Source: Mya arenaria
Lineage: Eukaryota > Mollusca > Bivalvia > Myida > Myidae
Direction of reading: 5' to 3'
NCBI RefSeq assembly: GCF_026914265.1
Contig: NC_069124.1
Span: forward strand, 89,928,628 to 89,992,627
DNA: 64,000 nucleotides
The notes below the pieces were generated by a model. That model searched no databases and was not told the DNA's origin. It was given only the letters and a program-made list of their open reading frames with translations. The first letter of the stretch is position 1; every line of letters starts with the position of its first letter. Shown one piece after another: positions 35,901-46,499 of this stretch. The position numbers were made by a program, and so were the translations under genes.

Positions 35901-38900
35901 TGAACATACCATTTGAAGAGTGAAAACTAGCATATTTGGGATAGCAGCAACTGTCATGTACAGCATATTATATTCAAGAGAAACTGTGCTGATCGTGTGT
36001 TTGTGTTGTACGTGAGATGGAACGGTGCTGATCGTGTGTTTGTGTTGTAGGTGAGATGGAATAGTGCTGATCGTGTGTTTGTGTTGTAGGTGAGATGGAA
36101 CGGTGCTGATCGTGTGTTTGTGTTGTAGGTGAGATGGAATAGTGCTGATCGTGTGTTTGTGTTGTAGGTGAGATGGAACGGTGCTGATCGTGTGTTTGTG
36201 TTGTAGGTGAGATGGAATAGTGCTGATTGTGTGTTTGTGTTGTAGGTGAGATGGAATAGTGCTGATCGTGTGTTTGTGTTGTACGTGAGATGGAATAGTG
36301 CTGATCGTGTGTTTGTGTTGTAGGTGAGATGGAACTATGCTGATTGTGTGTTTGTAACTGTGTTTGTGTTGTAAGTGAGATGGAATAGTGCTGATCGTGT
36401 GTTTGTGTTGTAGGTGAGATGGAATGGTGCTGATCGTGTGTTTGTGTTGTAAGTGAGATGGAATAGTGCTGATCGTGTGTTTGTGTTGTAGGTGAGATGG
36501 AATGGTGCTGATCGTGTGTTTGTGTTGTAAGTGAGATGGAACTATGCTGATCGTGTGTTTGTGTTGTAGGTGAGATGGAATAGTGCTGATCGTGTGTTTG
36601 GGTTGTAAGTGAGATGGAATAGTGCTGATCGTGTGTTTGTGTTGTAAGTGAGATGGAACTATGCTGATCGTGTGTTTGTGTTGTACGTGAGATGGAATAG
36701 TGCTGATCGTGTGTTTGTGTTGTAAGTGAGATGGAACGGTGCTGATTGTGTGTTTGTGTTGTAGGTGAGATGGGACTGTGCTGATCGTGTGTTTGTGTTG
36801 TAGGTGAGATGGGACTGTGCTGATCATGTGTTTGTGTTGTAGGTGAGATGGAATAGTGCTGATCGTGTGTTTGTGTTGTAGGTGAGATGGAACAGTGCTG
36901 ATCGTGTGTTTGTGTTGTAGGTGAGATGGAACGGTGCTGATTGTGTGTTTGTGTTGTAGGTGAGATGGAACGGTGCTGATTGTGTGTTTGTGTTGTAGGT
37001 GAGATGGGACTATGCTGATCGTGTGTTTGTGTTGTAGGTGAGATGGAACGGTGCTGATCGTGTGTTTGTGTTGTAAGTGAGATGGAATAGTGCTGATCGT
37101 GTGTTTGTGTTGTAGGTGAGATGGAACAGTGCTGGTCGTGTGTTTGTGTTGTAGGTGAGATGGGACAGTGCTGATCGTGTGTTTGTGTTGTAGGTGAGAT
37201 GGAACAGTGCTGATCGTGTGTTTGTGTTGTAAGTGAGATGGGACTATGCTTCTCGTGTGTTTGTGTTGTAGGTGAGATGGAACGGTGCTGATCGTGTGTT
37301 TGTGTTGTAAGTGAGATGGGACTATGCTGATCGTGTGTTTGTATTGTGAGATGGAATAGTGCTGATCGTGTGTTTGTGTTGTAGGTGAGATGGAACAGTG
37401 CTAATCGTGTGTTTGTGTTGTAGGTGAGATGGGACTATGCTGATCGTGTGTTTGTGTTTTAGGTGAGATTGGACTATGCTGATCGTGTGTTTGTGTTGTA
37501 GGTGAGATGGAACGGTGCTGATCTTGTGTTTGTGTTGTAGGTGAGATGGGACAGTGCTGATCGTGTGTTTGTGTTGTAAGTGAGATGGAACAGTGCTGAT
37601 CGTGTGTTTGTGTTGTAGGTGAGATGGAATGGTGCTGATCTTGTGTTTGGGTTGTAGGTGAGATGGGACAGTGCTGATCGTGTGTTTGTGTTGTGAGATG
37701 GAATAGTGCTGATCGTGTGTTTGTGTTGTAGGTGAGATGGAACAGTGCTGATCGTGTGTTTGTGTTGTAGGTGAGATGGGACTATGCTGATCGTGTGTTT
37801 GTGTTTTAGGTGAGATTGGACTATGCTGATCGTGTGTTTGTGTTGTAGGTGAGATGGAACGGTGCTGATCTTGTGTTTGTGTTGTAGGTGAGATGGGACA
37901 GTGCTGATCGTGTGTTTGTGTTGTAAGTGAGATGGAACAGTGCTGATCGTGTGTTTGTGTTGTAGGTGAGATGGAATGGTGCTGATCTTGTGTTTGGTTA
38001 GTAGGTGAGATGGGACAGTGCTGATCGTGTGTTTGTGTTGTAGGTGAGATGGAACAGTGCTGATCGTGTGTTTGTGTTGTAGGTGAGATGGGACTATGCT
38101 GATCGTGTGTTTGTGTTGTAAGTGAGATGGGACTATGCTGATCGTGTGTTTGTGTTGTAGGTGAGATGGAACGGTGCTGATCGTGTGTTTGTGTTGTAGG
38201 TGAGATGGAACAGTGCTGATCATGTGTTTGTGTTGTAGGTGAGATGGAACAGTGCTGATCGTGTGTTTGTGTTGTAGGTGAGATGGAATAGTGCTGATCG
38301 TGTGTTTGTGTTGTAGGTGAGATGGAACGGTGCTGATCGTGTGTTTGTGTTGTAGGTGAGATGGAATGGCGCTGATCGTGTGTTTGTGTTGTAAGTGAGG
38401 TGGAATAGTGCTGATCGTGCGTTTGTGTTGTAAGTGAGATGGAACTATGCTGATCGTGCGTTTGTGTTGTACGTGAGATGGAATAGTGCTGATCGTGTGT
38501 TTGTGTTGTAAGTGAGATGGAATGGTGCTGATCGTGTGTTTGTGTTGTAAGTGAGATGGGACTGTGCTGATCGTGTGTTTGTGTTGTAGGTGAGATGGGA
38601 CTGTGCTGATCGTGTGTTTGTGTTGTAGGTGAGATGGAATAGTGCTGATCGTGTGTTTGTGTTGTAGGTGAGATGGGACTGTGGGTACAAGGACAGGTAC
38701 AAGTTTGGAGCTGAGGGAAAGTTTGAGCTGGAAGTTGTGTAAGTCGTCTTGTGTCCAATTATCAGTATTCATGATCAGTTACACAAAGGGTTTCTCACTT
38801 TAAACATAGTGCTTTGTTAAAGATTTTCCAACCTTTTGTTCTTGAATTATCTGACCAACAGATTTGTTTGTCAAAATAAGCTTGTATAACATTATGTACA

Positions 38901-41900
38901 CTCTACATGGACAAACATATACATGTGTCTAAGTATTGAATAAAACGTTCTTTTGCCAGTACTGAAGACAGGCAGGATGTGTCGGAAGGTGCACCAGTGA
39001 CACAACAGGATGTGACGGAGGATGAGCGTATTGCACAGCTCAACAAACGCAACCTCACAGACTCAACCATTAACACAGGTGGGCAAAGACGTTCTCATTA
39101 ATATTCAGGTTTTATGAATATAATTAATTATGTTTTAGTAATGTTGCTCTTGTTTCCAGGTTTGATGATTAAGTCTTATTAGTTCATGCAGATTTCATTG
39201 TGTTTATCTTTAAAACGTGTAAATGGGCAAGATAAGTTCAAGTCCATTCCTTCTTTAACTGTACTGTTGAACTTCAGTGTTTTACTGTAGATCAGTCTGA
39301 ATCCTGTCACATTCTGTACAATTTCACTGACAATAAATATAGGTTTCATATTTTTATATTCAATTGTAACACTTGCATATGATAAGTGATAGTTGTTTTC
39401 CAGTTGCTCTGATGTTTGTTCTTTATTCTGTGTGACTGTACAGGTATATTTCTAGGGTCAGGGGCCCAGTGGCACTGGCTTGAGGGGGAAACCTGGAGAC
39501 CATACCCGGACAGTGTCAGCAAACAGGTGGAGGACAAATACATGGAAAACCCGAGGGGAACTGTCATCATTAACGTCAACGGAAAATCGTATGTAGTCTG
39601 GTTTGTTGTAATTTATAATCTTTTCATGATGAGATTTTGTGACAGTGCTTGTCTGCAGAATATCTCGTTTAGTTTAATTGTTTGGTAAATCTCAAAAGTA
39701 ACTCCAAATTTAAGCCACTTTTATGTTTAAAAATAGTAGTATTATGTCTTATGCAACCATAACTGAAATGTTTAGTATCCGATTATGATAAAACTTGGTT
39801 ACAGTGCTTGTCGGCATGATATCTTGGACAAGTTTGTGTGGTGGTAAATGGCATCAGTAAATCCAGAGTTATCAACCTTTTTTATGTTAACAAAATACAG
39901 TTTTATGTCTTTTGCAATTTTGCAAACAATAACTTCAGTACGATTATCCAATCATGATGAACTTGTCTACAGTTTTTGGGCCCTGATGACTCAGTCACGT
40001 TTGAATGTGTGATAAATGGCTTCGGTAACTCAATTTCCTACAAAGTTTTACTCCTTGTACATTAAAATTGGTAATATAATTGACTATAATTGGTAGAATA
40101 ATTGACTATAATTTGTGCTCCAAACGGGACACGGCCATTTCCATGAACTTCTAGTTAAGATTTAATTGGTATAAGTAATTTCTGGACATCAGTCATAAAG
40201 GTTTTTACAAAATGTACCTAGGAATATTAGGTTGAGACCGTTTTAAGGTCATACTTAGGTCAATCTTCACAAAACTATGTCAAAATATCTATCTCTTTAA
40301 TAACTAAGTTAAGTTTGATAATGAATAAAGACTAGTCCAAAAGTAGGTCAAACCTTTTAGCAATCAAGTGGCCACATTTGTAATCTTCTTGAAACATGGT
40401 TAAAATGTTTGTCTCTTCAAAATCAAGTCAAGTTGATAAATTCATATGGGGCCATTGATATTCGTCGTTCAATGTTTTTATGTCCTTTGGTGAATTAGCC
40501 AATCCCTGTTATTTCATGTTCAATCAGGATGAGTGTTACATGTCTTGTCAAATCAGAATGAGTGTTATATTTCATGTCCAATCAGAATGAGTGTTATATG
40601 TCATGTCCAATCAGAGTGAGTGTTATATTGCATGTCCATTCAGAATGAGTGTTATCATGTGCAATCAGAATGAGTGTTATATGCGACATTTCTCTGTCAC
40701 ATAGAAATATGTGAATCCTGTGCAATGATAACTCGGTTTGAGGAATGGTCTACATGTAGATTTATATGTATTGTAGATGTTGAATTGGGTTTCATACATG
40801 TAGTTATGCTTCAAAATATAAATTTTAAAATTGTATGAATACATCTACATTGACATTGACATTCTACAATGTACATCAAACTAACGTTCTTAGATTGTTA
40901 CGGATGTAGCAACAGTTTACCTATGTTCAACAACATGCTAAGATCTAATTGGTATCATGTTTATCAATAAAGGTGTTAAAATGCAAATAAGTATTATTTC
41001 TTTCTCAAACTTTATGGGCCACATGACACATTGGACACATGATCATGTCATATTTCGTTGCTGCCAAATATAGCTGCATGTATGCAATCATGAATTATGA
41101 CTTCAGTACACGTATACCTGTAGTAACCAGGTGCAATGCCTTTTTTCCACGTAAGGAAGTCTATACATGTATAATTGTCGAAATCCAGTAAGTTAGATGT
41201 GTTATTATTTCACCGTTTTCTAAATGATTGACAACAGTTGACCGTACATGTATTTGAAATATGAGTAAGACACTACTTTGGTCCAGTTACGTTTGTTAGA
41301 TGACTTATTGAGCTTTCAAAATGATTGATCGCCATCATGAATAAGCAAAAGAAAAACACAGCACCTAAAGGTCATGGATAGTTTCCACTGTTATCGGATC
41401 CACAGTACTCTCTCCGGAAGTCCGCTTGTATTTTATTCTACTAAAATAATCGAAACTACAAAATAAATGTTAAGATTTAGGCCATGCGATATCAAACAAA
41501 AACATCATCGGAACCAGCATCTTGAAGGCCATGCGGTATCGGAACCAGCATCTTGAAGGCCATGCGGTATCGGAACCAGCATCTTGAAGGCCATGCGGTA
41601 TCGGAACCAGCATCTTGAAGGCCATGCGGTATCGGAACCAGCATCTTGAAGGCCATGCGGTATCAAACAAGAATATCATCGGAACCAGCATCTTGAAGGC
41701 AATGCGGTATCAAACAAGAATATCATCGGAACCAGCATCTTGAAGGCCATGCGGTATCAAACAAGAATATCATCGGAACCAGCATCTTGAAGGCAATGCG
41801 GTATCGGAACCAGCATCTTGAAGGTCACGCGGTATCGGAACCAGCATCTTGAAGTCAAAGCGATATCAAACAATAACATCATCGGAACCAGCGTCTTGAA

Positions 41901-42550
41901 GGCCATGCGGTATCGGAACCAGCATCTTGAAGGCCATACGGTATCAAACAATAACATCATATTAAACTATAAATTAACGTAAAGCACTCGGCGACCTGAT
42001 ACAGACACGATAAGACATCACCTGTTGATGAATGAATCTAGCCGAATAACCCCTGCTCGTGTCCGATCTTGCCGGCAGTTTGTTCGTATTTTAACAAAGC
42101 AGATAGTATTTGTGTGTTATATTTTATCAGAAAGAATAAAACTATTTGTTGTATAGTTTAACAATACATTGATATTTTTTGTAAGATTAGCAGTCAAGCA
42201 TTGTAATGCACTTTGATCATGTGTAAATAAACCAGTTACAAATTAGGGTAAACTACTGTGCAACATGTCGCATATTTTCTGTTAAACTGTGCAAAATTTA
42301 TAACTTCATTGCAGTTTTGTCCTCAACTGCATCCCTAATTGTTTGCCCTTCTGATTGCACTTGCACGTGTATATACAAGTTTACATAAATCTACTTCCTT
42401 TTACGTGTACGAAACTTCCGTGCAGGTTAGTTTAGACCAATATCTACGCGTTGTTGTGTATGTTTCAGTTGCCGCGTGTTGTTGTCAAGGATGGAGCAGG
42501 TGGACATAGCCACGCGGACCCGCTGTGCGGTGGAGAGGCGCGCTAGCTGA
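24607..42550 (+). CDS. VWA - MIB/HERC2 - WWE multidomain protein, about 22 exons
   Basis: I chained 22 exons by GT-AG sites and codon phase; the spliced frame gives about 1,046 residues. Order: coiled-coil and low-complexity N-terminus (1 to ~500), VWA domain (~545-735) with MIDAS motif DVSGS, an acidic linker (DSDSDCEDD), MIB/HERC2 domain (~865-935), and WWE domain (~980-1046) ending in a stop at 42548-42550. WWE domains bind ADP-ribosyl or ubiquitin-system partners, MIB/HERC2 domains occur in E3 ligases, and VWA domains bind protein ligands through a metal. With no RING or HECT visible, it looks like a cytoplasmic adaptor in ubiquitin or ADP-ribose signalling; that role is inference. The start (24607, MEHEANKSLQQM) is the weakest part. 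One G homopolymer at 34447-34454 breaks phase. I do not recognise a named orthologue. Domain segments with exon coordinates follow separately. Confidence 0.8.
26890..27160. repeat. degenerate dispersed repeat in intron 3
   Basis: Two diverged copies around GAGAATGGTTTGACCTAGG, CATCAAACTTTAGTGGTAGG and TTGCCCTGGACAGTAG. Non-coding and similar in style to the other ~150-bp repeats of the window. Confidence 0.45.
28722..29110. repeat. 25-bp intronic minisatellite ending at a 3' splice site
   Basis: Units read CATGGTGGGAATCTTTACAA then ACTAT, about 15 copies, diverged on the left. The last unit reads CATGGTGGAATTCTTTACAG and is the acceptor of exon 7 at 29111. Open frames through it are repeat artefacts, because the period is not a multiple of three. 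Confidence 0.85.
29743..29984 (+). repeat. coding minisatellite inside exon 8
   Basis: About four 45-bp units encode 15-residue repeats of the form GGTVQHREVNHTSGR, rich in Gly, His and Thr. The frame is kept across all units and both flanking splice phases match, so the repeat is translated. Its size is a multiple of three, so copy-number changes would alter protein length without a frameshift. An upstream C-rich tract (29692-29707) lies in the intron. Confidence 0.65.
30195..33366 (+). CDS. VWA domain exons 9-13
   Basis: Exons: 30195-30422, 30671-30796, 31501-31575, 31929-32053, 33280-33366, joined in phases 1, 1, 1 and 0. The fold reads in order: strand 1 MDTIICLDVSGSM with the metal-binding DxSxS, helix HAWDQAVEFVRRFVE, strand LSLVTFGGSSTRV, the segment GLKPSGPSPLLAGLFMTEAA, where the second MIDAS loop (usually a Thr) would sit, then PRVFLVTDGKATP carrying the third MIDAS Asp, and LDIRLFPVPVGDFDM. 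The MIDAS residues DVSGS and VTDG are intact, so metal-dependent ligand binding is plausible. There is no signal peptide or membrane segment, so this is an intracellular-type VWA. Confidence 0.85.
30835..31375 (+). repeat. tandem tRNA-like units (tRNA-Asp-like), about 8 copies
   Basis: Units of roughly 60-70 bp resemble a degraded tRNA: a D-arm/A-box-like TGGTCTAGTGGTATAGG, an anticodon-arm-like TGCCTATCACCCAAGAG and a T-arm-like GTGGGTCTGAGCCCCAC ending in CACCA. The order recurs along the intron. None keeps a full cloverleaf, so they are not functional tRNA genes. A tRNA-derived SINE head that expanded in tandem is the likely origin. Confidence 0.6.
32514..33170. repeat. degenerate dispersed repeat in intron 12
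   Basis: Opens with a palindrome, CCCGAAA at 32524-32530 and TTTCGGG at 32533-32539. Diverged blocks then recur: CAGAGTTATGGCCCTTTTAA, TTCTATGTAGTG, CAGCAACTACC, CTTGAATTCAATGAAACTTT and ACTTACAAGAGGAGATG. Confidence 0.55.
34134..34979 (+). CDS. VWA gene exons 14-16 with a frame problem at a G8 run
   Basis: Exons 34134-34223, 34388-34472 and 34805-34979. Exon 14 (NLLEELAKVTKGAIVSPDDW) completes the VWA C-terminal helix. Exon 15 reads KTAAKFGGLTGDPELTSMLM, then meets eight G at 34447-34454. As written, it ends in phase 1 at a strong G|GTGAGA donor, but exon 16 (AQCEEFLRSHSPEADSDSD) is open only in phase 0, so splicing would give a stop two codons later. With one fewer G, the exon would end in phase 0 with GGMSDTDR. 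Exon 16 is acidic and Ser-rich, then LGSRVQRCVGEASIMANIGQ. Confidence 0.7.
35268..38738 (+). CDS. MIB/HERC2 domain exons 17-19
   Basis: Exons 35268-35420, 35623-35708 and 38668-38738, phases 1, 0 and 2. Exon 17 (VTWDEPNKDSPLREKVRYSP) leads into GCRVRRG. Exon 18 reads ADWCYPDQDGGAGNLGNVYH and exon 19 VRWDCGYKDRYKFGAEGKFE. These match the MIB/HERC2 pattern of a G-x-V-x-RG-x-DW entry, a DQDGG turn, then V-x-WD-x-G and YR-x-GAEGKYDL. In Mind bomb proteins this domain recognises substrate tails; here the ligand is unknown. The intron between exons 18 and 19 is almost entirely a 39-bp minisatellite that copies the exon-19 splice site. Confidence 0.85.
35810..35866 (+). repeat. tRNA-derived SINE head or tRNA pseudogene
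   Basis: GCCCCGACAGCTCAGTGGAA has an A box, and GGGGGTTCAAACCATGGGC has a good B box (GGTTCAAACC). The segment is only about 57 bases and the acceptor stem pairs over four bases, so it is not a working tRNA. Confidence 0.55.
35985..38667 (+). repeat. 39-bp minisatellite made of duplicated 3' splice sites
   Basis: About 68 units. Each joins an exon-like start GTGAGATGGGACTGTG (most units GTGAGATGGAA then CGG, TAG or CAG) to CTGATCGTGTGTTTGTG and TTGTAG. The final TTGTAG at 38662-38667 is the real acceptor of exon 19, which begins GTGAGATGGGACTGTGGGTA. So the unit is about 16 bases of exon start plus about 23 bases of intron end. The TTGTAG/GTGAG junction is present in most units; others read TTGTAAGTGAG or TTGTACGTGAG. 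Minus-strand frames of more than 400 codons here are artefacts of the 39-bp period. Confidence 0.95.
38960..42550 (+). CDS. WWE domain exons 20-22 and stop codon
   Basis: Exons 38960-39078, 39444-39588 and 42469-42550, phases 1 and 2. Exon 20 is an acidic linker (VTEDRQDVSEGAPVTQQDVT). Exon 21 holds AQWHWLEGETWRPYPDSVSK with the paired Trp and Glu that name the domain, then RGTVIINVNGK. The last exon completes it with CRVLLSRMEQVDIATRTRCA before TGA. Joining TC from exon 21 to T from exon 22 restores a Ser codon, good evidence that the 2.9-kb last intron is correctly placed. The domain is about 65-70 residues, near full length. WWE domains in PARPs and RNF146 bind poly- or iso-ADP-ribose. Confidence 0.85.
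39750..40060. repeat. degenerate ~170-bp repeat, two copies, last intron
   Basis: Two diverged copies containing TTTATGTCTTATGCAACCAT, TTTAGTATCCGATTATGATA and GTGTGGTGGTAAATGGC. Non-coding. Confidence 0.45.
40530..40690. repeat. ~30-bp tandem repeat, about five copies
   Basis: Copies of CAATCAGAATGAGTGTTATA followed by TGTCATGTC, with small length changes, in the last intron of the VWA gene. Confidence 0.75.
41484..41963. repeat. composite 31/47-bp minisatellite
   Basis: Basic unit of 31 bp: GGAACCAGCATCTTGAAGGC, then CATGCGGTATC. In some units a 16-bp insert AAACAAGAATATCATC follows, giving a 47-bp form. It lies in the last intron, about 500 bases upstream of exon 22. Minus-strand frames are artefacts. 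Confidence 0.85.
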
Positions 42551-44119
42551 CAGCATTGACCCGTGTATACAACCCTACCCTCATCACTGATTCATGGTGC
42601 CGCACCATGTCTTGGTATTCCCCGTGACATTGACATGGGGGCGACCACCGCCCGACCAATACTGGAGCGGGCTCGTGTCAAGATTCACACTTGGAAACTG
42701 TTGTTACGTACTACTATGATGTGATCTCCTATGACATTGCTAAACATAATACAAATAATATGCCGTGCGTTCATGTGCCACATAAGCAACTCAAACATAT
42801 CTAAGACTTTATTTATAATTCTTTATCGTTTGAGTCACGCGGGGAAATTTTTGTTTAACTTTTTTTGATTTGTACCAGGAAGCGTGTTTGATAATCAAAT
42901 CAATGTTCAAACATAGCGAGACTCTTACTGTCAAGTGAACTGATAATATTCATGTCATGAATTATTACGTTTTGACCTTGTACTTAATGTGAGTTTGAAT
43001 ATATTATGTGATGCTGTTTTTGAGCCTGGCTCTCTAGGTGTGTCTCGTGGAGCGATTTACACCAAGGTGGCCAATTCTTCCTCCCCATTTTAGTGATCAC
43101 CGTAACGCACCTTCATTAATTTGCTAAAATTAATATTGAGTTTCATGATTTATTGATAAAATATATTTGAATGCATTGATTCTATAGGTGTGCCCGTCAC
43201 AAGATGTGGACATGTTTCAAATATTCACAAAATATGTTTGTCATGTATTAGAGAATATAGCAATATAAACAACGGAATTCGTTCTCGTATTACTGCAGGC
43301 ATTAAACACTCCTTCATTACTTCAACGATCATGACTAATCAAATATATAAAGAGGAATTTCCGCAACTCATCAAATGAATGTTTTCCATGTATTTTGAAA
43401 TGCTCGTATATCTATATATGTCGTATATCAATTACCAGTAGATCAATAGTTTTTTTTTTCAAACGGGTATTTGTGAATGGGCAAGACATGAACGGACCAG
43501 CCGAATTTCCGGTTATGAAGTAAGCAAAATGATTAAATCTTGCTTATCAACCAATCACTGCCTTTTAAAAAATAATCGCATAATAGCAGGCCTAGTTCTG
43601 CTTCCGTCTTTCTGGACAAACTCGAGAGGGAATGATTGGAGGATGGCAGTTGATATAATAAGGCCTCATCGCCATTCCTGTGTCGTGTACTCAAAAACTT
43701 TTAACATGTGTTTTTGTATGTGTATGTCTGGTGTCTGTGTGTTTGTCTGCTCGCCAAATGGGTCTGACCAACACACTATAAATCTAACTTTTTCTCAGCG
43801 AAACGTATAAGTCTTTTCAAACGAAGATAAAGAGGTTTACCTACTATGACTCATTTTTTAAATTGTACAGACTTATCGACTTACCGATATAGATAAAGTT
43901 TGACTGCCGGTATATTTGTCCAATGAAACGGAACAACGAGAAAGTGAACGTGCATAATTGAAGGAACACATACTAAATTCCTAAATATGTTAGAAACATT
44001 GAAAGGGAGTAGATGCAACCAGAATGAATTATGTATTATCGTTTTATTAACATCGTCAACGATATAACCAGCGGATTCATTGGAGCCCTCTACATCCCCA
44101 CCCAAAGAACCAAAGAAGA
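42551..44119. other. 3' UTR and intergenic region after the VWA gene
   Basis: No AATAAA close to the stop was seen. Short frames at 43190-43378 and 43529-43810 have no recognisable features. No gene called. Confidence 0.45.
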
Positions 44120-44127
44120 CTAAAAAA

Positions 44128-45082
44128 TAGGGATGCAAACGAATATTCGAATATTCGATCGAACGTTTGGTATTCGAATGTCAAAATAGGTATTCGAATA
44201 TTCGATGTTTTTGTTGAATTAATAAATTAATTAACTTTTTGCCTACAACTGTCATCTTCGTCTGTCTTGTTTTTACAACGATGGACCCCTAATGCCAGAG
44301 GTGTGAACTTGATGACACTATACACGCGTCATATCGGATATATCGCCGGGAACTATAAACAGTCCCCGTAATTTTACATTTACTGGTTGTTAAACAAGTG
44401 ACATCAAAGACATTCTAATTATTTTGGGTACATTTAAATGGCCATGCCAATTAGGGTTTAAGAGATCGGCCTTTATACCAATGTTTTGTCTTCACTGCTA
44501 ATCAAGCTTGGCGATATTGCTAAAATCACCTTGATGATATGAAGGACATGTGCTAGTTATGTGCTTTAAACTGTTTTCCAGGTTTTCGATATATCGCTCT
44601 TGCGTACAAATTAACTGTATGGTTTAACGTTTAAAGATATATGTCCTGTATTGTTGTACAATACATCAGTCAAAATCGACGTTTTGCCATGGTGTCGTTC
44701 TCTATAATTATAGTTCGTAAACATCAATCCCAGAACGAGGATGCAAATCCGGGAAAATACGCAATTACCTGATCTTATTTTGCATTGTTTACAAAAATGA
44801 ACGCAGAGGAATTGGTATAATTCGGGTTTTTTTATAAAGATATATCGCTTTTTCTTGGGATATATATCTTGAAAATAGGGAAATTCAGAGGCTAATTTGT
44901 GGAACAATAAGGGTCCGTCGCGTGTACCGTATACGACACAGAAGGGTAACAGGGCCCCGGCTATTACGTTAGTGAATACTAGTTTACTACAATTCTTAAA
45001 GGTTCATTTTGGTATTCGAATATTCGATCGAAAGAATTACCGAATATTCGAATATCAATTTTGCCATTCGTTTGCATCCCTA
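44128..45082. mobile_element. complete non-autonomous hAT-like DNA transposon, 955 bp
   Basis: Perfect 17-bp terminal inverted repeats, TAGGGATGCAAACGAAT at 44128 and its complement ending at 45082. These are flanked by identical 8-bp direct repeats CTAAAAAA (44120-44127 and 45083-45090), the target duplication size of hAT elements. Subterminal ATTCGAATATTCGATCGAA blocks recur at both ends, as transposase-binding repeats often do. The interior encodes no transposase. Confidence 0.88.
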
Positions 45083-45090
45083 CTAAAAAA

Positions 45091-45460
45091 AAAAAAAAAA
45101 AAAAAAAAACAACAACAACACGTTCCCCCAAGTTTCGACACTCTCATGTCAAATCCTTGAACAACCCCTGGATATAGAAATGTTGAATGGCATTGGTTTA
45201 CTTACATTCCAATGCAAAATAGTAAACCAGTGTAACAAAGGTCAATACGTTCATATCATTGTAAAATCAAGCAATTTATAATTGGTTAGCAAAAAATCAT
45301 AATTAACATTATTTCTGTAAGACTTTTTTTGAAGCTAGGAACAGAAACGATTTTCAACAAAATTTGAGACATATTGCTCGTTCGACACTCACTATAAAAA
45401 ACTTGATTACAGCACTACCTGTGGCCTTAAAGATTGTAAATACGAATATATAGCACGTTA
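45091..45460. other. poly(A)/CAA tract and short spacer
   Basis: A run of A then CAACAACAACA (45085-45121), followed by unremarkable AT-rich DNA. The A run may have supplied the hAT target site. Confidence 0.5.
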
Positions 45461-45461
45461 C

Positions 45462-46483
45462 CCGTGTGCATACAAACAAATAGCATTCAACACGTGGACA
45501 TATACAGCACGCAACTCTTGTACATACAAACATACAGCACGCAACATGTGTACATACAAACATACAGCACGCAACAACACTTGTACATACAAACATACAG
45601 CACGCAACATGTGTACATACAAACATACAGCACGCAACAACACTTGTACATACAAACATACAGCACTCAACAACACTTGTACATACAAACATACAGCACG
45701 CAACTCTTGTGCATACAAACACACAGCAGGCAACACTTGTACATACAAACATACAGCAGGCAACACTTGTACCTACAGCACTCAACAACACTTGTACATA
45801 CAAACATATAACACGCAACATTTGTACATACAAACATACAGCACGCAACATTTGTACATACAAACATACAGCACGCAACAATACTTGTACAAACAAAAAT
45901 ACAGACGAAACACTTGTACGTTCAAACATACAACACGCAATAACACTTGTACCTACAAACAAATAGCACGAAACTCTTGTACATACAAACAAATAGCACG
46001 CAACTCTTGTACATACAAACATACAGCACTTACATACGTACATTACGTACATACAAACATACAGCACGTACATACGTACATTACGTACATACAAACATAC
46101 AGCACGTACATTACGTACATACAAACATACAGCACTTACATACGTACATTACGTACATACAAACATACAGCACGTACATACGTACATTACGTACATACAA
46201 ACATACAGCACGTACATTACGTACATACAAACATACAGCACTTACATACGTACATTACGTACATACAAACATACAGCACTTACATACGTACATTATGTAC
46301 ATACAAACATACAGCACTTACATACGTACATACAAACATACAGCACTTACATACGTACATACAAACATACAGCACTTACATACGTACATTACGTACATAC
46401 AAACATACAGCACTTACATACGTACATTACGTACATACAAACATACAGCACTTACATACGTACATTACGTACATACAAACATT
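45462..46483. repeat. two-part CATACAAACATACAGCA minisatellite
   Basis: All units share TACATACAAACATACAGCAC. The left half (to about 46020) alternates it with GCAACACTTGTA-type spacers. The right half uses TTACATACGTACATTACG spacers, rich in the palindrome TACGTA and in alternating purine-pyrimidine steps. Long frames on both strands are artefacts. Confidence 0.9.
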
Positions 46484-46499
46484 TCTTATAAAACAACAG

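Noticed and set aside
37322..38772. 478- and 432-codon minus-strand frames (HTISTVPSHLQHK-type repeats)
   Set aside because: Artefact of the 39-bp intronic array, antisense to a well-supported gene.
39589..39688. Read-through end of the WWE exon (GKSYVVWFVV then stop)
   Set aside because: Splicing at TC|GTATGT to 42469 gives a much better WWE ending, with phase agreement.
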